From Actinokineospora fastidiosa (GTDB taxonomy: Bacteria; Actinomycetota; Actinomycetes; Mycobacteriales; Pseudonocardiaceae), in contig NZ_BMRB01000001.1 of NCBI RefSeq assembly GCF_014648415.1, positions 1,798,001 to 1,862,000 on the forward strand: a stretch of 64,000 bases of DNA, read 5' to 3'. Positions 49,614 through 58,776 of this stretch are shown here, in pieces. The notes under the pieces were generated by a model. That model saw nothing but the letters and a program-made list of their open reading frames with translations. It had not been told where the DNA came from and searched no databases. How positions within the stretch are numbered: position 1 is the first letter of the stretch; each line of letters starts with the position of its first letter. Position numbers and translations under genes: made by a program.

Positions 49614-51350
49614 TCAGGGCAGTTCGGCCAGGGCTGGGCGGGCCTCCGGGGCGGCCACGCGGCTGGCGTCGGCGGCCTCGTCGTCGGATTGGGTCTGGGA
49701 GGCGCGTTCGGCGGCGACCCTGGCCAGGTAGATCTCGACCTCCCGGACGCGCGTCGCCTCGTCCCAGCCCAGGACGTCGCCCATGAGGTCGGCCACCTGG
49801 CGGGCCGTGTCGACGCCGCGGTGGGGGTACTCGATGCTCACCCGGGTGCGGCGGGCCAGGACGTCCTCCAGGTGCAGGGCGCCCTCGTGGCTGGCGGCGT
49901 AGACGGCCTCCACGCGCAGGTAGTCCGGCGCGGCGTCCAGCGGCTTGAGCAGGTCGGGACGGTCGGCGGCCAGTTCGAGGACCTCGTGCAGCAGTGAGCC
50001 GTAGCGGTCCAGCAGGTGGCGGACGCGGTACGGGTGCAGCGAGTGCCGGGCGGCCAGCAGGTCGGCCTGGTTGACCAGGGCGTGGTAGCCGTCGGCGCCC
50101 AGCAGCGGGACCTGGTCGGTGATGCTCGGCTGCAGCCGCCCGGGCAGGTCGACGGCGGCGGCGTCCACCGCGTCGGCGGCCATCACCCGGTACGTCGTGT
50201 ACTTGCCGCCCGCGATGGCCACCAGCCCCGGGGCGACCCGGGCGACGGCGTGCTCGCGGGAGAGCTTGGAGGTCTCCTCGCTCTCGCCCGCCAGCAGCGG
50301 CCGCAGCCCGGCGTAGACGCCCTCGATGTCGTCGTGGGTCAGCGGGCGGGCCAGGACCGTGTTGACGTGGTCGAGGATGTAGTCGATGTCGCCCCGGGTG
50401 GCGGCCGGGTGGGCGAGGTCGAGCTCCCAGTCGGTGTCGGTGGTGCCGACGATCCAGTGGTTGCGCCACGGGATCACGAACAGCACCGACTTCTCCGTGC
50501 GCAGGATCAGCCCCGACTCGGAGATGATGCGGTCGCGCGGCACCACGATGTGCACGCCCTTGCTCGCGCGCACCCGGAACCGGCCCCGGCTGCCGGAGAC
50601 CCGCTGCAGCTCGTCGGTCCACACGCCGGTGCAGTTGATCACCGCCTCGGCGCGCACGTCGGTCTCCCTGCCGTCCTCGACATCGCGCACGCGCACGCCG
50701 CTGACCCGGTCGGCCTCGCGGAGGAACCCGACGACCTGCGTCGAGGTGCGCACGACGGCGCCGTAGTGCGCGGCCGTGCGGGCGACGGTCATGGTGTGGC
50801 GCGCGTCGTCGGCCTGGGCGTCGAAGTACCGGATGCCGCCGATGAGGGCGTCGCGCTTGAGTCCGGGCACGAGCCGCAGCGCGCCCGCCCGCGTCAGGTG
50901 CTTCTGCCCGGGCACGCTGCGCGCGCCGCCCATGGTGTCGTAGAGGAACAGCCCGGCGGCGGTGTAGGGGCGCTCCCAGACGCGGTTGGTCAGCGGGTAC
51001 AGGAAGCTGACCGGCTTCACCAGGTGCGGCGCCAGCCGGGTGAGCATCAGCTCCCGCTCCCGCAGCGCCTCCCGCACGAGGCCGAACTCCAACTGCTCCA
51101 GATAGCGCAGTCCGCCGTGGAAAAGCTTGCTGGACCGGCTTGACGTCCCCGAGGCGAGATCCCGCGCCTCCACCAACGCCACCCGCAGCCCGCGCGTCGC
51201 CGCGTCCAACGCCGTGCCGGTCCCGACGACCCCGCCGCCGACCACCACCACATCGAACCGCTGGGACCCCAGATCCGCCCACGCCCGCTCCCGCTGCGCG
51301 GGCCCGAGCACCCCGCCGAACCGGTCCGCTGTGGAGTGTTCCCCGGCCAC
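49614..51350 (-). CDS. glpD: Glycerol-3-phosphate dehydrogenase (FAD)
   Basis: This 578-residue FAD enzyme oxidises glycerol 3-phosphate to dihydroxyacetone phosphate and passes electrons to quinone at the membrane. It has the dinucleotide motif VVVVGGGVVGTGTALDAATRG, SSKLFHGGLRYLEQLEFGLV and the C-terminal DAO_C region. GTG 51350 is chosen because GGAGGT lies six bases upstream. A more upstream GTG (51371) would give a leaderless transcript. It is divergent from glpF/glpK and completes glycerol catabolism. Confidence 0.94.
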   Translation of the reverse strand: MAGEHSTADRFGGVLGPAQRERAWADLGSQRFDVVVVGGGVVGTGTALDAATRGLRVALVEARDLASGTSSRSSKLFHGGLRYLEQLEFGLVREALRERELMLTRLAPHLVKPVSFLYPLTNRVWERPYTAAGLFLYDTMGGARSVPGQKHLTRAGALRLVPGLKRDALIGGIRYFDAQADDARHTMTVARTAAHYGAVVRTSTQVVGFLREADRVSGVRVRDVEDGRETDVRAEAVINCTGVWTDELQRVSGSRGRFRVRASKGVHIVVPRDRIISESGLILRTEKSVLFVIPWRNHWIVGTTDTDWELDLAHPAATRGDIDYILDHVNTVLARPLTHDDIEGVYAGLRPLLAGESEETSKLSREHAVARVAPGLVAIAGGKYTTYRVMAADAVDAAAVDLPGRLQPSITDQVPLLGADGYHALVNQADLLAARHSLHPYRVRHLLDRYGSLLHEVLELAADRPDLLKPLDAAPDYLRVEAVYAASHEGALHLEDVLARRTRVSIEYPHRGVDTARQVADLMGDVLGWDEATRVREVEIYLARVAAERASQTQSDDEAADASRVAAPEARPALAELP

Positions 51351-51377
51351 GTTCGCACCTCCGGTCGTCACCCGTCC

Positions 51378-51492
51378 ACGCTACCTCCGGATGCCCACAT
51401 CGGCCCAAGACCGGGAGAACATCGAGGAACGATCCCGTGCCGCCGCGGCTCGGGGAAGCGGGATTTACAGCACGTCCAGGGGGAGGTAGCGT
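51378..51492. promoter_or_regulatory. Divergent glpD/glpFK promoter region with mirrored GGAGGTAGCGT motifs
   Basis: GGAGGTAGCGT lies at 51482-51492 on the + strand and again in the opposite direction at 51378-51388. Both end in TAGCGT, a good -10. This gives one promoter for glpFK and one for glpD, possibly read by a common regulator. No clear -35 is visible at either. Confidence 0.5.
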
Positions 51493-51565
51493 CCCAGATC
51501 ACTCTGGGTAGGCACCGTCGCCTCGCCCGCGCGGGAGCTTGCCCACCAGGTGAGGGGAGACCGGC

Positions 51566-52312
51566 GTGGACCTGACCTTCGGCGAGATCCTGCTCTGGGA
51601 ACTACTGGGCACCGCGGCCCTGATCCTGCTCGGCTGCGGTGTCGTCGCCAACACCGTCCTGCGGCGGTCGCTGGGCTTCAACGGCGGCTGGCTGCTGATC
51701 AACTTCGGCTGGGGCTTCGCGGTCTTCGTGGGCGCCAGCATCGCAGCGCCGTCGGGGGCGCACATCAACCCGGCGGTGACGGTCGGACTGCTGGCGGCCG
51801 GTGACCTGGAATGGTCGCTCGTGCCCGCGTACTTCATCGGCCAGTTCGCGGGTGCGTTCATCGGCGCCGTGCTGGCGTGGGTCACCTACAAGCTCCAGTT
51901 CGACACGCACGACGAGCCGCAGAACACGCGGGGCATCTTCTGCACCGCGCCGACGGTGCCCAACAAGCTGTGGAACACGCTCACCGAGGTCATCGGCACC
52001 TTCATCCTCGTGCTGTGGATCCTGACCTCGCCCACCGTCACCGCCGACCAGGAAGGGCTGCCCAACTTCGGCAACTCCGCGCTCGGGTACGCCGCGGTGA
52101 TGTTCGTCGTCGTCGGCATCGGCAACTCGCTCGGCGGGCCCACCGGCTACGCCATCAACCCCGCCCGCGACCTCGGCCCCCGCATCGCCTACGCGGTGCT
52201 GCCGATCAAGGGCAAGGGCAGCGCGGAGTGGGGCTACTCCTGGGTGCCCGTCGTCGGCCCGCTGATCGGCGCCATCCTGGCCGGTCTCCTGTCGCAGGTC
52301 CTGCCCGGCTGA
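51566..52312 (+). CDS. glpF: Glycerol facilitator (MIP family)
   Basis: This 248-residue channel has six hydrophobic segments and the two NPA boxes: GAHINPAVT in the first half and GYAINPARDLGPR in the second. The Asp after the second NPA box (PARD) marks aquaglyceroporins. It lets glycerol enter by facilitated diffusion. GTG 51566 follows GGGGAGA. It precedes glpK by 18 bases, a normal glpF-glpK operon. Confidence 0.93.
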   Translation: MDLTFGEILLWELLGTAALILLGCGVVANTVLRRSLGFNGGWLLINFGWGFAVFVGASIAAPSGAHINPAVTVGLLAAGDLEWSLVPAYFIGQFAGAFIGAVLAWVTYKLQFDTHDEPQNTRGIFCTAPTVPNKLWNTLTEVIGTFILVLWILTSPTVTADQEGLPNFGNSALGYAAVMFVVVGIGNSLGGPTGYAINPARDLGPRIAYAVLPIKGKGSAEWGYSWVPVVGPLIGAILAGLLSQVLPG

Positions 52313-52330
52313 TCCAAGAGAGGCGAACAC

Positions 52331-53845
52331 ATGACGAAGTACGTGGCGGCGATCGATCAGGGCACCACGTCCACCCGGTGCATGATCTTCTCCCACGGCG
52401 GCCAGGTGGTCGCGATCGATCAGCGTGAGCACAAGCAGATCTTCCCGCGCGCCGGTTGGGTCGAGCACGACCCGAAGGAGGTGTGGGAGAACACCCGCGC
52501 GGTCGCGGCGGGCGCGCTGGCCAAGGCGGACCTGCACATCACCGACATCGCCGCGGTCGGCATCACCAACCAGCGCGAGACGGCCGTGGTGTGGGACCGC
52601 CGCACCGGCGAGCCGGTCTACAACGCCATTGTCTGGCAGGACACCCGCACCGACCGCATCGCGAACAGCCTGGGAGAGCTGGGCGGCGGGCAGGAGCGCT
52701 ACCGGTCGAAGACGGGCCTGCCGCTGGCGACCTACTTCTCCGGCCCCAAGATCCGCTGGATCCTGGACACTGTGGACGGAGCCCGGGAGCGCGCCGAGGC
52801 GGGCGACCTCCTGTTCGGCAACATGGACACCTGGGTGCTGTGGAACATGACGGGCGGGGTGGACGGCGGCGTCCACGTCACCGACCCGACGAACGCCTCC
52901 CGCACGCTGCTGATGGACCTGTCTACTTTGGATTGGGACGCCGACATCGCCGCGGAGATGGGTGTCCCGCTGTCGATGCTGCCGCAGATCCGGTCGTCGT
53001 CGGAGGTGTACGGGAAGGTCCGCGAGCGCGGGGCGCTGGCGGGCGTGCCCATCGCGGGCATCCTCGGCGACCAGCAGGCGGCGACGTTCGGGCAGGCGTG
53101 CCTGTCCCCGGGCGAGGCGAAGAACACCTACGGCACCGGCAACTTCGTGCTGCTCAACACCGGGACCGAGCAGGTGATGAGCGAGAACGGCCTGCTCACC
53201 ACCGTCTGCTACAAGATCGGCTCGAACGACCCGGTGTACGCGCTGGAGGGCTCGATCGCCGTCACCGGCTCGCTGGTGCAGTGGATCAGGGACAACCTGG
53301 GCATGATCAGCAACGCCGCGGAGATCGAGGAGCACGCGCGCCAGGTCGAGGACAACGGCGGGTGCTACTTCGTCCCCGCCTTCTCCGGCCTGTTCGCCCC
53401 CTACTGGCGCTCGGACGCCCGCGGCGCGATCGTCGGCCTGACCCGCTTCGTCAACAAGGGCCACCTGGCCCGCGCGGTCCTGGAGGCCACGGCGTTCCAG
53501 ACCCGCGAGGTCATCGACGCCATGAACGCCGACTCGGGCGTCCCCCTGACCGCCCTGAAGGTCGACGGCGGCATGGTCGCCAACGAACTCCTGATGCAGT
53601 TCCAGGCCGACATCCTCGGCGTCCCGGTCATCCGCCCGGTGGTGGCCGAGACGACCGCCCTGGGCGCCGCCTACGCCGCGGGCCTTGCCGTCGGCTTCTG
53701 GGAGTCGGAGGACGACATCAGGTCCAACTGGGCCCAAGACAAGGAGTGGACACCGGCGCTCTCCGAGGACCAGCGGGAGCGCACGTACCGCAAGTGGAAG
53801 AAGGCGGTGACCCGCACCTTCGACTGGGTGGATGACGAGGACTGA
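52331..53845 (+). CDS. glpK: Glycerol kinase
   Basis: This 504-residue cytosolic enzyme phosphorylates glycerol. FGGY-family markers are [58 protein letters not shown] and [14 protein letters not shown]. Length agrees with the family (about 500). It follows glpF and would trap the imported glycerol for glpD. A strong terminator lies 12 bases after the stop. Confidence 0.96.
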   Translation: MTKYVAAIDQGTTSTRCMIFSHGGQVVAIDQREHKQIFPRAGWVEHDPKEVWENTRAVAAGALAKADLHITDIAAVGITNQRETAVVWDRRTGEPVYNAIVWQDTRTDRIANSLGELGGGQERYRSKTGLPLATYFSGPKIRWILDTVDGARERAEAGDLLFGNMDTWVLWNMTGGVDGGVHVTDPTNASRTLLMDLSTLDWDADIAAEMGVPLSMLPQIRSSSEVYGKVRERGALAGVPIAGILGDQQAATFGQACLSPGEAKNTYGTGNFVLLNTGTEQVMSENGLLTTVCYKIGSNDPVYALEGSIAVTGSLVQWIRDNLGMISNAAEIEEHARQVEDNGGCYFVPAFSGLFAPYWRSDARGAIVGLTRFVNKGHLARAVLEATAFQTREVIDAMNADSGVPLTALKVDGGMVANELLMQFQADILGVPVIRPVVAETTALGAAYAAGLAVGFWESEDDIRSNWAQDKEWTPALSEDQRERTYRKWKKAVTRTFDWVDDED

Positions 53846-53857
53846 CCACCCTCGCCC

Positions 53858-53894
53858 GCGACGCCCCCGCAGCCGCGCCCTGTGGGGGCGTCGC
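53858..53894 (+). terminator. Terminator of the glpF-glpK operon
   Basis: Perfect 11-bp arms GCGACGCCCCC (53858-53868) and GGGGGCGTCGC (53884-53894) enclose a 15-nt loop, beginning 12 bases after glpK. The roughly 270 bp that follow (53895-54166) hold no gene that I can support, only a partial 24-bp repeat containing GGTCGACGCGGA near 54069-54112. Confidence 0.8.
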
Positions 53895-54166
53895 CACGCG
53901 CGGGGCGACCGCTCACCCCGCCGCCCGCGCACTCGGCCCGGGCACTGATATGGGTTACGTATGGCCGATGTGGGGGCACCGCCGGGCTGACGCCAGGTGT
54001 CGAAATCGGAGGCCGAAGCGGACACCGGGGCAGCCAGCGCTGCGCTATCGACGACTGGCCTGGACTACGCCGGTCGACGCGGATCCCGCCTGGTCGACGC
54101 GGACCCCGGCCGACCTGGCCCCCGAGACGCCAGTGCATCCCGCACGCTGATCGCGGAGCGCGACTT

Positions 54167-54338
54167 CCGATGATGTCATCATCGGAACGGGGTTCAGATG
54201 TTCCGATCATCCGGGAGGGCGAGTTCGTAGCCTGCAGATGATGACATCATCCGGATCGGGAATCGCTTCCAGATGATGACATCATCAAGCCTCCTTTGAG
54301 ATGATGGCATCATCTGGATTTCGGATGATGACGTCATC
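54167..54338. repeat. Array of five GATGATGnCATCATC palindromes
   Basis: Perfect or near-perfect 15-bp palindromes lie at 54169-54183, 54237-54251, 54272-54286, 54300-54314 and 54324-54338, with central base T, A, A, G and A. The fifth has CGTCATC in the right arm. Centres are 68, 35, 28 and 24 bp apart, with a weaker GATG-N7-CATC between the first two. The first is extended to 19 bp (CC...GG). The block is AT-richer than its surroundings. Arms with one central base cannot form good RNA hairpins, so protein-binding sites are more likely. Confidence 0.8.
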
Positions 54339-54363
54339 TGGATGGGCTGGGCTCGGGGGTGGG

Positions 54364-54489
54364 TCAGGCCCTGGCGGGGTGGCGGAGGCGGGGGATCTGG
54401 CCGATGCCGCCGCAGCGGCGGCAGAAGTCCTTGCGGTTCGGGGCGAGGCCGGAGCCGAGGCATTCGGGGCATTCGGTGCGACGGGACAT
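54364..54489 (-). CDS. 41-residue DnaJ-type zinc-finger protein
   Basis: A short gene with a strong GGAGG five bases before ATG 54489. The product has two CxxCxGxG-type zinc motifs, CPECLGSG (residues 7-14) and CRRCGGIG (residues 23-30), flanked by a basic tail. This is the DnaJ/rubredoxin-like zinc-finger pattern without other domains. It lies 26 bases to the right of the palindrome array and is read away from it, so the array is on its 3' side. Function is unknown; it may bind nucleic acid or a protein partner. Confidence 0.75.
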   Translation of the reverse strand: MSRRTECPECLGSGLAPNRKDFCRRCGGIGQIPRLRHPARA

Positions 54490-54576
54490 GTTCGCCTCCA
54501 TCACGGGTCGGTTGGATCAGGGGTACCGGCAATCGCCAGTTGCGGGGAAGGGCGTTGAGCGCCTTCACCCATCCTC

Positions 54577-54606
54577 GCGACATATCGATCACGGATCGCA
54601 TGTCGC
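54577..54606. promoter_or_regulatory. 30-bp inverted repeat between lpdA and the zinc-finger gene
   Basis: GCGACAT and ATGTCGC at the ends, with a partly complementary CGATC core, make an imperfect 30-bp inverted repeat 43 bases after the lpdA stop and about 90 bases before the zinc-finger start. It could be the lpdA terminator or an operator of the small gene. I cannot choose between these. Confidence 0.45.
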
Positions 54607-54648
54607 TACCCCGGGCGGTAAGACGGAAAACCGCTCGATAGTGGGAAC

Positions 54649-56052
54649 TCAGTCCAGGTCGTCGTGGCGCATCAGCCTGCGGCCCGCTTCGGTGATCGAG
54701 CCGGACAGGGACGGGTAGACGGAGAACGTCAGCGCCAGGTCGTCCACCGTCAGCTGGTTCTGCACCGCCAGCGCGATCGGCAGGATCAGCTCGCTCGCGC
54801 TCGGCGCCACGATCACCCCGCCGATCACCACGCCCGTCGCCGGGCGGCAGAACAGCTTGACGAAGCCGCGGCGCAGGCCCTCCATCTTCGCCCGCGCGTT
54901 CGTCGCCAGCGGGAGCATGATCGTGCGCGCGGGCACCTCGCCGGAGTCGATCGCCTGCTGGCTGATGCCCACCGTCGCGATCTCCGGGTGGGTGAAGACG
55001 TTCGCCGCGACCGTCTTCAGCTTGATCGGCGCCACACCCTCGCCCAGCGCGTGCCACATCGCGATGCGGCCCTGCATCGCCGCCACCGACGCCAGCATCA
55101 GCACGCCCGTGCAGTCCCCGGCCGCGTAGATGCCCGGCACCGACGTCCTCGACACCCGGTCCACCGGGATGAACCCGCCCGGGCCAGGCGTGATGCCCAC
55201 CCGCTCCAGCCCGATGTCGGTCGTGTTCGGCACCGACCCGACGGTCATCAGCGCGTGGCTGGCCCGCACGGTGTCCCCGCCCTTGAGGTGCACGACCACG
55301 CCGTCGCGGTCGCGGTCGATGCGCTCGGCCCTGGCGTGCTTGACCAGCGTCGTCCCGCGCTCGGCGAAGACGTCCTCCAGCACGACCGCGGCGTCGGCGT
55401 CCTCGTGCGGCAGCACCCGGTCGCGGCTGGAGATGACCGTGACCTTCACGCCCATCTCGATGAACGCCGAGGCGAACTCCGCCCCGGTCACGCCCGACCC
55501 GACCACCACCAGGTGCTCGGGCAGCTCCTCCAGGTCGTAGATCTGGCGCCAGTCCAGCACGCGCTTGCCGTCGGGCTCCGCGCCCGGGATGACCCGGGGC
55601 GTCGCTCCGGTCGCGACCAGCACGACGTCGGCGTCGAGCACCTCGGTCTCGCCGCCGAGGGTCTGCACGGCGACCCGGTGCGAGGCCATGCCCGCCCGGT
55701 CGTCGCAGAAGCGGGCGGTGCCGGTCAGCAGCCGGATGCCCTCGCGCTGGAGGCGGTTGCGGATGTCGGCGGACTGGGCCAGCGCCAGCCCGCGCACCCG
55801 GCCCCGCACGACCGGCAGGTGCACGGTCGAGTCCACGTCGTCGGTGCCGATGCCCAGTTCGTCGGCGTCGCGGAAGGCGGAGCGGGCCGCGGCGGAGGCG
55901 ATGAAGGTCTTCGACGGGACGCAGTCGTAGAGCACGCACGCGCCGCCGAGGCCGTCGCGCTCGACCACGGTGACCTCGGCTCCGTGCTGCGCGGCGACCA
56001 GGGCGGCCTCGTAGCCCGCCGGTCCTCCACCCATGATCACGATGCTGGTCAC
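54649..56052 (-). CDS. lpdA: LpdA-like flavoprotein disulfide reductase (NAD(P)H quinone reductase type)
   Basis: This 467-residue flavoprotein resembles M. tuberculosis LpdA (Rv3303c) rather than the dihydrolipoamide dehydrogenase of pyruvate dehydrogenase. FAD motif VIMGGGPAGYEAALVAAQHG opens the chain. The redox site reads LGGACVLYDCVPSK, keeping two Cys but with spacing and sequence of the LpdA group. VVVGSGVTGAEFASAF binds NAD(P) and YAAGDCTG binds FAD. GTG 56052 has GGAGGG upstream. LpdA-type enzymes reduce quinones rather than lipoamide; they also neighbour glpD in mycobacteria. Confidence 0.88.
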   Translation of the reverse strand: MTSIVIMGGGPAGYEAALVAAQHGAEVTVVERDGLGGACVLYDCVPSKTFIASAAARSAFRDADELGIGTDDVDSTVHLPVVRGRVRGLALAQSADIRNRLQREGIRLLTGTARFCDDRAGMASHRVAVQTLGGETEVLDADVVLVATGATPRVIPGAEPDGKRVLDWRQIYDLEELPEHLVVVGSGVTGAEFASAFIEMGVKVTVISSRDRVLPHEDADAAVVLEDVFAERGTTLVKHARAERIDRDRDGVVVHLKGGDTVRASHALMTVGSVPNTTDIGLERVGITPGPGGFIPVDRVSRTSVPGIYAAGDCTGVLMLASVAAMQGRIAMWHALGEGVAPIKLKTVAANVFTHPEIATVGISQQAIDSGEVPARTIMLPLATNARAKMEGLRRGFVKLFCRPATGVVIGGVIVAPSASELILPIALAVQNQLTVDDLALTFSVYPSLSGSITEAGRRLMRHDDLD

Positions 56053-56168
56053 AAGGCCCTCCAAGCTGGTCGTGTCCCGCGCACACCCTATGCGTCCGCG
56101 CACGCGACACGAACGCCAACCCGCGAGCCCGCCTGCCCGCACCGCTCACACTCGCTAGGCTGTCCCGC

Positions 56169-56633
56169 GTGCCGCTCTACGCCGCCTACGGGTCGAACAT
56201 GGACCCGGCCCAGATGATGAAGCGCGCCCCGCACTCGCCGATGGTGGGCTCCGGGTGGCTGGTCGGCTGGCGCCTGACCTTCGGCGGGGAGGACCTCGGC
56301 TGGGAGGGCGCGCTCTCCACGATCGTCGAGGACCCCGACTCCCAGGTGTTCGTCGTCATCTACGACGTGGTCGAGGACGACGAGAACAACCTGGACCAGT
56401 GGGAGGGGGCCGAGATGGGCTTCCACTCCAAGATCAGGCTGCGCGTGCAGACCATGGAGGGCTCGGTCCTGGCCTGGCTCTACGTCCTGAACGACTACGA
56501 GGGCGGCCTGCCCTCGGCGCGCTACCTCGGCGTGATCGCCGACGCCGCCGAGGCCGCGGGCGCGCCCAGCGACTACGTGGCCGACCTCAGGACACGGCCG
56601 TGCAACGGAATCGGGCCCGCCCCCACCAGCTGA
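56169..56633 (+). CDS. Gamma-glutamylcyclotransferase-like protein
   Basis: This 154-residue protein has the AIG2/GGCT fold: YAAYGSNMDPAQM (substrate loop), GWRLTFGGEDLGWEGALSTIVED, VFVVIYDV and WLYVLNDYEGGLPSARYLGVI. The family releases 5-oxoproline from gamma-glutamyl compounds. It is divergent from lpdA, the same neighbour as Rv3304 in M. tuberculosis. There is no signal peptide, so it is cytosolic. Confidence 0.88.
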   Translation: MPLYAAYGSNMDPAQMMKRAPHSPMVGSGWLVGWRLTFGGEDLGWEGALSTIVEDPDSQVFVVIYDVVEDDENNLDQWEGAEMGFHSKIRLRVQTMEGSVLAWLYVLNDYEGGLPSARYLGVIADAAEAAGAPSDYVADLRTRPCNGIGPAPTS

Positions 56634-56710
56634 CAACCGGCGGGGCGCCCGCACGTCTCCTCCTACGTGACAGCAGTCACGAACCCATCAATCCCAGGGA
56701 GGGGATTGTG

Positions 56711-57280
56711 ATGCGAGGTACCTGGGCCAGACGGGCCGCCGCCATGCTGGCGGCCTTCGGCGTGGCCGCGACGCTGACGGTGGCGGGCTCGTCCGCCGCG
56801 ACGGCGACGCAGGGCTACTGCGGCATCTCCTGGGGCTCGCTGCCCAAGACGGCGGCGCCCACCGAGACCGCCGCGCTCACCAACGTCCGGGGCGGCAGGC
56901 ACCAGTGCTGGGACCGCCTGGTGATCGACATCCGCTCGCCGGGCGCGGACGGCTTCAACGTCCGCTACGTCGACGAGGTGACCGAGGACGGCTCCGGAGC
57001 CGTCGTCCCGCTGCGCGGCGGCGCGAAACTGCAGGTCGTCGCCATCGCGCCCGCCTACGACAGCGCGGGCAACCCGACCTACACCCCGGCCAACCGCCGC
57101 GAGCTGGTCAACGTCGCCGGGTGGGACACCTTCCGCCAGGTGGCGTGGGCCGGGTCGTTCGAGGGCCAGACCACGATCGGGCTGGGCGTGCGCGCCCGGC
57201 TGCCGTTCCGGGTGTTCGTCCTCGACGGCCCGGGCAGCGGCTCGCGCATCGTCGTCGACGTCGCGCACCGCTGGTCGTAA
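56711..57280 (+). CDS. Secreted AMIN-like domain protein
   Basis: This 189-residue protein has a signal peptide (RAAAMLAAFGVAATLTVAGSSAATA) and one beta-rich domain: GGRHQCWDRLVIDI, GFNVRYVDEV, LQVVAIAPAYD and GLGVRARLPFRVFVLDGPGSGSR. This matches the AMIN-like fold that binds peptidoglycan or is attached to the envelope. ATG 56711 follows GGGAGGGG. The two Cys (CGISW, QCWD) may form a disulfide. It ends four bases before the convergent HMG-CoA lyase gene. Confidence 0.78.
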   Translation: MRGTWARRAAAMLAAFGVAATLTVAGSSAATATQGYCGISWGSLPKTAAPTETAALTNVRGGRHQCWDRLVIDIRSPGADGFNVRYVDEVTEDGSGAVVPLRGGAKLQVVAIAPAYDSAGNPTYTPANRRELVNVAGWDTFRQVAWAGSFEGQTTIGLGVRARLPFRVFVLDGPGSGSRIVVDVAHRWS

Positions 57281-57284
57281 CCGC

Positions 57285-58223
57285 TCACCCGCGCAGCGCG
57301 CGGACCACCCGTGACGGGCTGGGGCGCCCCAGCACCGTCGCCATCCACGCACTGGTGTCGGCCAGCCTGTCGAGGTCGACACCGGTGTGAATTCCCAGGC
57401 CGTCGAGCATCCACACCAGATCCTCGGTGGCCAGGTTGCCGGTCGCGGACTCGGCGTAGGGGCAGCCGCCGAGCCCGCCTGCACTGGAGTCCACTGTGGT
57501 CACCCCGAGGCGCAGCGCGGCCAGCGTGTTCGACAGCGCCTGCCCGTAGGTGTCGTGGAAGTGGACGGCGACCGCGTCGATCGGGGTGCCGACCTCGGTC
57601 ACCGCGCGCAGCACGGCCTCGACGTGGCCGGGGGTGGCCACCCCGATCGTGTCGCCGAGGGACAGCTGCGAGCAGCCCATCGCCATCAGCCGCGCGCCCA
57701 CCGCGGCGACCTGGGCGGGCTGGACCGGGCCCTCCCACGGGTCGCCGAAGCACATCGAGACGTAGGCGCGCACGTCGAGGCCCTCGGCGACCGCGCGGGC
57801 CACGACCGGCTCGAACATCGCGAACTGCTCGTCCAGCGAGCGGTTGAGGTTGCGCTGGGCGAAGGTCTCGGTGGCGCTGCCGAAGACGGCGATGTGCCGG
57901 ACCCCGGCCTCGAGCGCGCGGTCGAGGCCCTTCTCGTTGGGCACGAGCACCGGGTAGCGCACACCGTCCACAGGGGACAGCCGCGCCAGCACGTCGGCGG
58001 CGTCGGCCAGCTGCGGCACCCACTTCGGGTGCACGAAGCTGGTCGCCTCCAAGGTGGTCAGGCCCGCGTCGGCCAGCCGGGCGAGGAACTCGACCTTGAC
58101 GTCGACGGGCACGACCGCCTGCTCGTTCTGCAGGCCGTCGCGGGCCCCGACCTCCCAGATCGTGACCCGCTCCGGCAGGTCCGCGGCGACGACCTGGGGA
58201 AGCCCGACCTCACGCGCGCCCAT
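57285..58223 (-). CDS. Hydroxymethylglutaryl-CoA lyase
   Basis: This 312-residue TIM-barrel enzyme splits HMG-CoA into acetyl-CoA and acetoacetate, the last step of leucine degradation. Signatures are EVGARDGLQNE (catalytic region, Asp and Arg), TSFVHPKWVPQLADA, LGDTIGVATPGHV and GLGGCPYAESATGNLATEDLV with the Cys of the family motif. It overlaps the PH-domain gene by 14 bases. Position near accD is common in actinobacteria. Confidence 0.92.
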   Translation of the reverse strand: MGAREVGLPQVVAADLPERVTIWEVGARDGLQNEQAVVPVDVKVEFLARLADAGLTTLEATSFVHPKWVPQLADAADVLARLSPVDGVRYPVLVPNEKGLDRALEAGVRHIAVFGSATETFAQRNLNRSLDEQFAMFEPVVARAVAEGLDVRAYVSMCFGDPWEGPVQPAQVAAVGARLMAMGCSQLSLGDTIGVATPGHVEAVLRAVTEVGTPIDAVAVHFHDTYGQALSNTLAALRLGVTTVDSSAGGLGGCPYAESATGNLATEDLVWMLDGLGIHTGVDLDRLADTSAWMATVLGRPSPSRVVRALRG

Positions 58224-58728
58224 CGATGGCCTTGTGGTCGTCGTAGGGGTTGTCGTTGACCTCGCGGTAGAGCAGCGTGTGCACCTTCTCCACGTTCGGG
58301 ATGTCGTCGAACTCCAGCGGCTCCTGCGCGCTCGACTCGATGATCAGCGTCCCGCAGCCCACGACGCGGTCGATCAGGCCGTGCTCGAAGCGGACGCTGG
58401 AGATGCGCGAGAGCGGGATGTCGATGCCCGTCCGGGTGACGATGCCCTCGCGGGCCATCACCCGATCGGTGGTCACGATGAAGTGGGTCGTGCGCCAGCG
58501 CAGGAACGGCACGATGAACAGCCAGATGGTGAGGATCAGCGCCAGCGCGCCGATGATGATCCACGCGATCATGGCCCAGGACAGGTCCTGCACCAGGATG
58601 GCGCCCCAGATGCCCAGGCCGAGGATGACGACCAGGGCGAGGTAGGGCACCAGCAGCATCTTCCAGTGCGGGTGCTTGTGCAGCACGACCGCCTCGCCGT
58701 CGCTGAGCAGGTCGTCGGGGTAGGCCAC
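58210..58728 (-). CDS. Membrane protein with bacterial PH domain (bPH2)
   Basis: This 172-residue protein has two hydrophobic segments (LLVPYLALVVILGLGIWGAIL and MIAWIIIGALALILTIWLFIVPFL) followed by a bPH2 domain (THFIVTTDRVMAREGIVTRTGIDIPLSRISSV and GTLIIESSAQEPLEF). It is the usual small envelope PH protein. Coupled by overlap to HMG-CoA lyase. It may act as a scaffold at the membrane. Confidence 0.85.
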   Translation of the reverse strand: MAYPDDLLSDGEAVVLHKHPHWKMLLVPYLALVVILGLGIWGAILVQDLSWAMIAWIIIGALALILTIWLFIVPFLRWRTTHFIVTTDRVMAREGIVTRTGIDIPLSRISSVRFEHGLIDRVVGCGTLIIESSAQEPLEFDDIPNVEKVHTLLYREVNDNPYDDHKAIDGRA

Positions 58729-58776
58729 GGTGGTCCCTCCGTTCGCGGCTTGACGGAGTAACCGTACCGCTGCCGA

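Noticed and set aside
54194-54337. 47-codon frame on the minus strand made by the palindromes (repeated MMSSS)
   Set aside because: The repeats themselves create ATGATGTCATCATC codons. It has no ribosome-binding site at its start and uses codons rare in this genome. One internal ATG does follow AAAGGAGG, but that frame stops after 12 codons.
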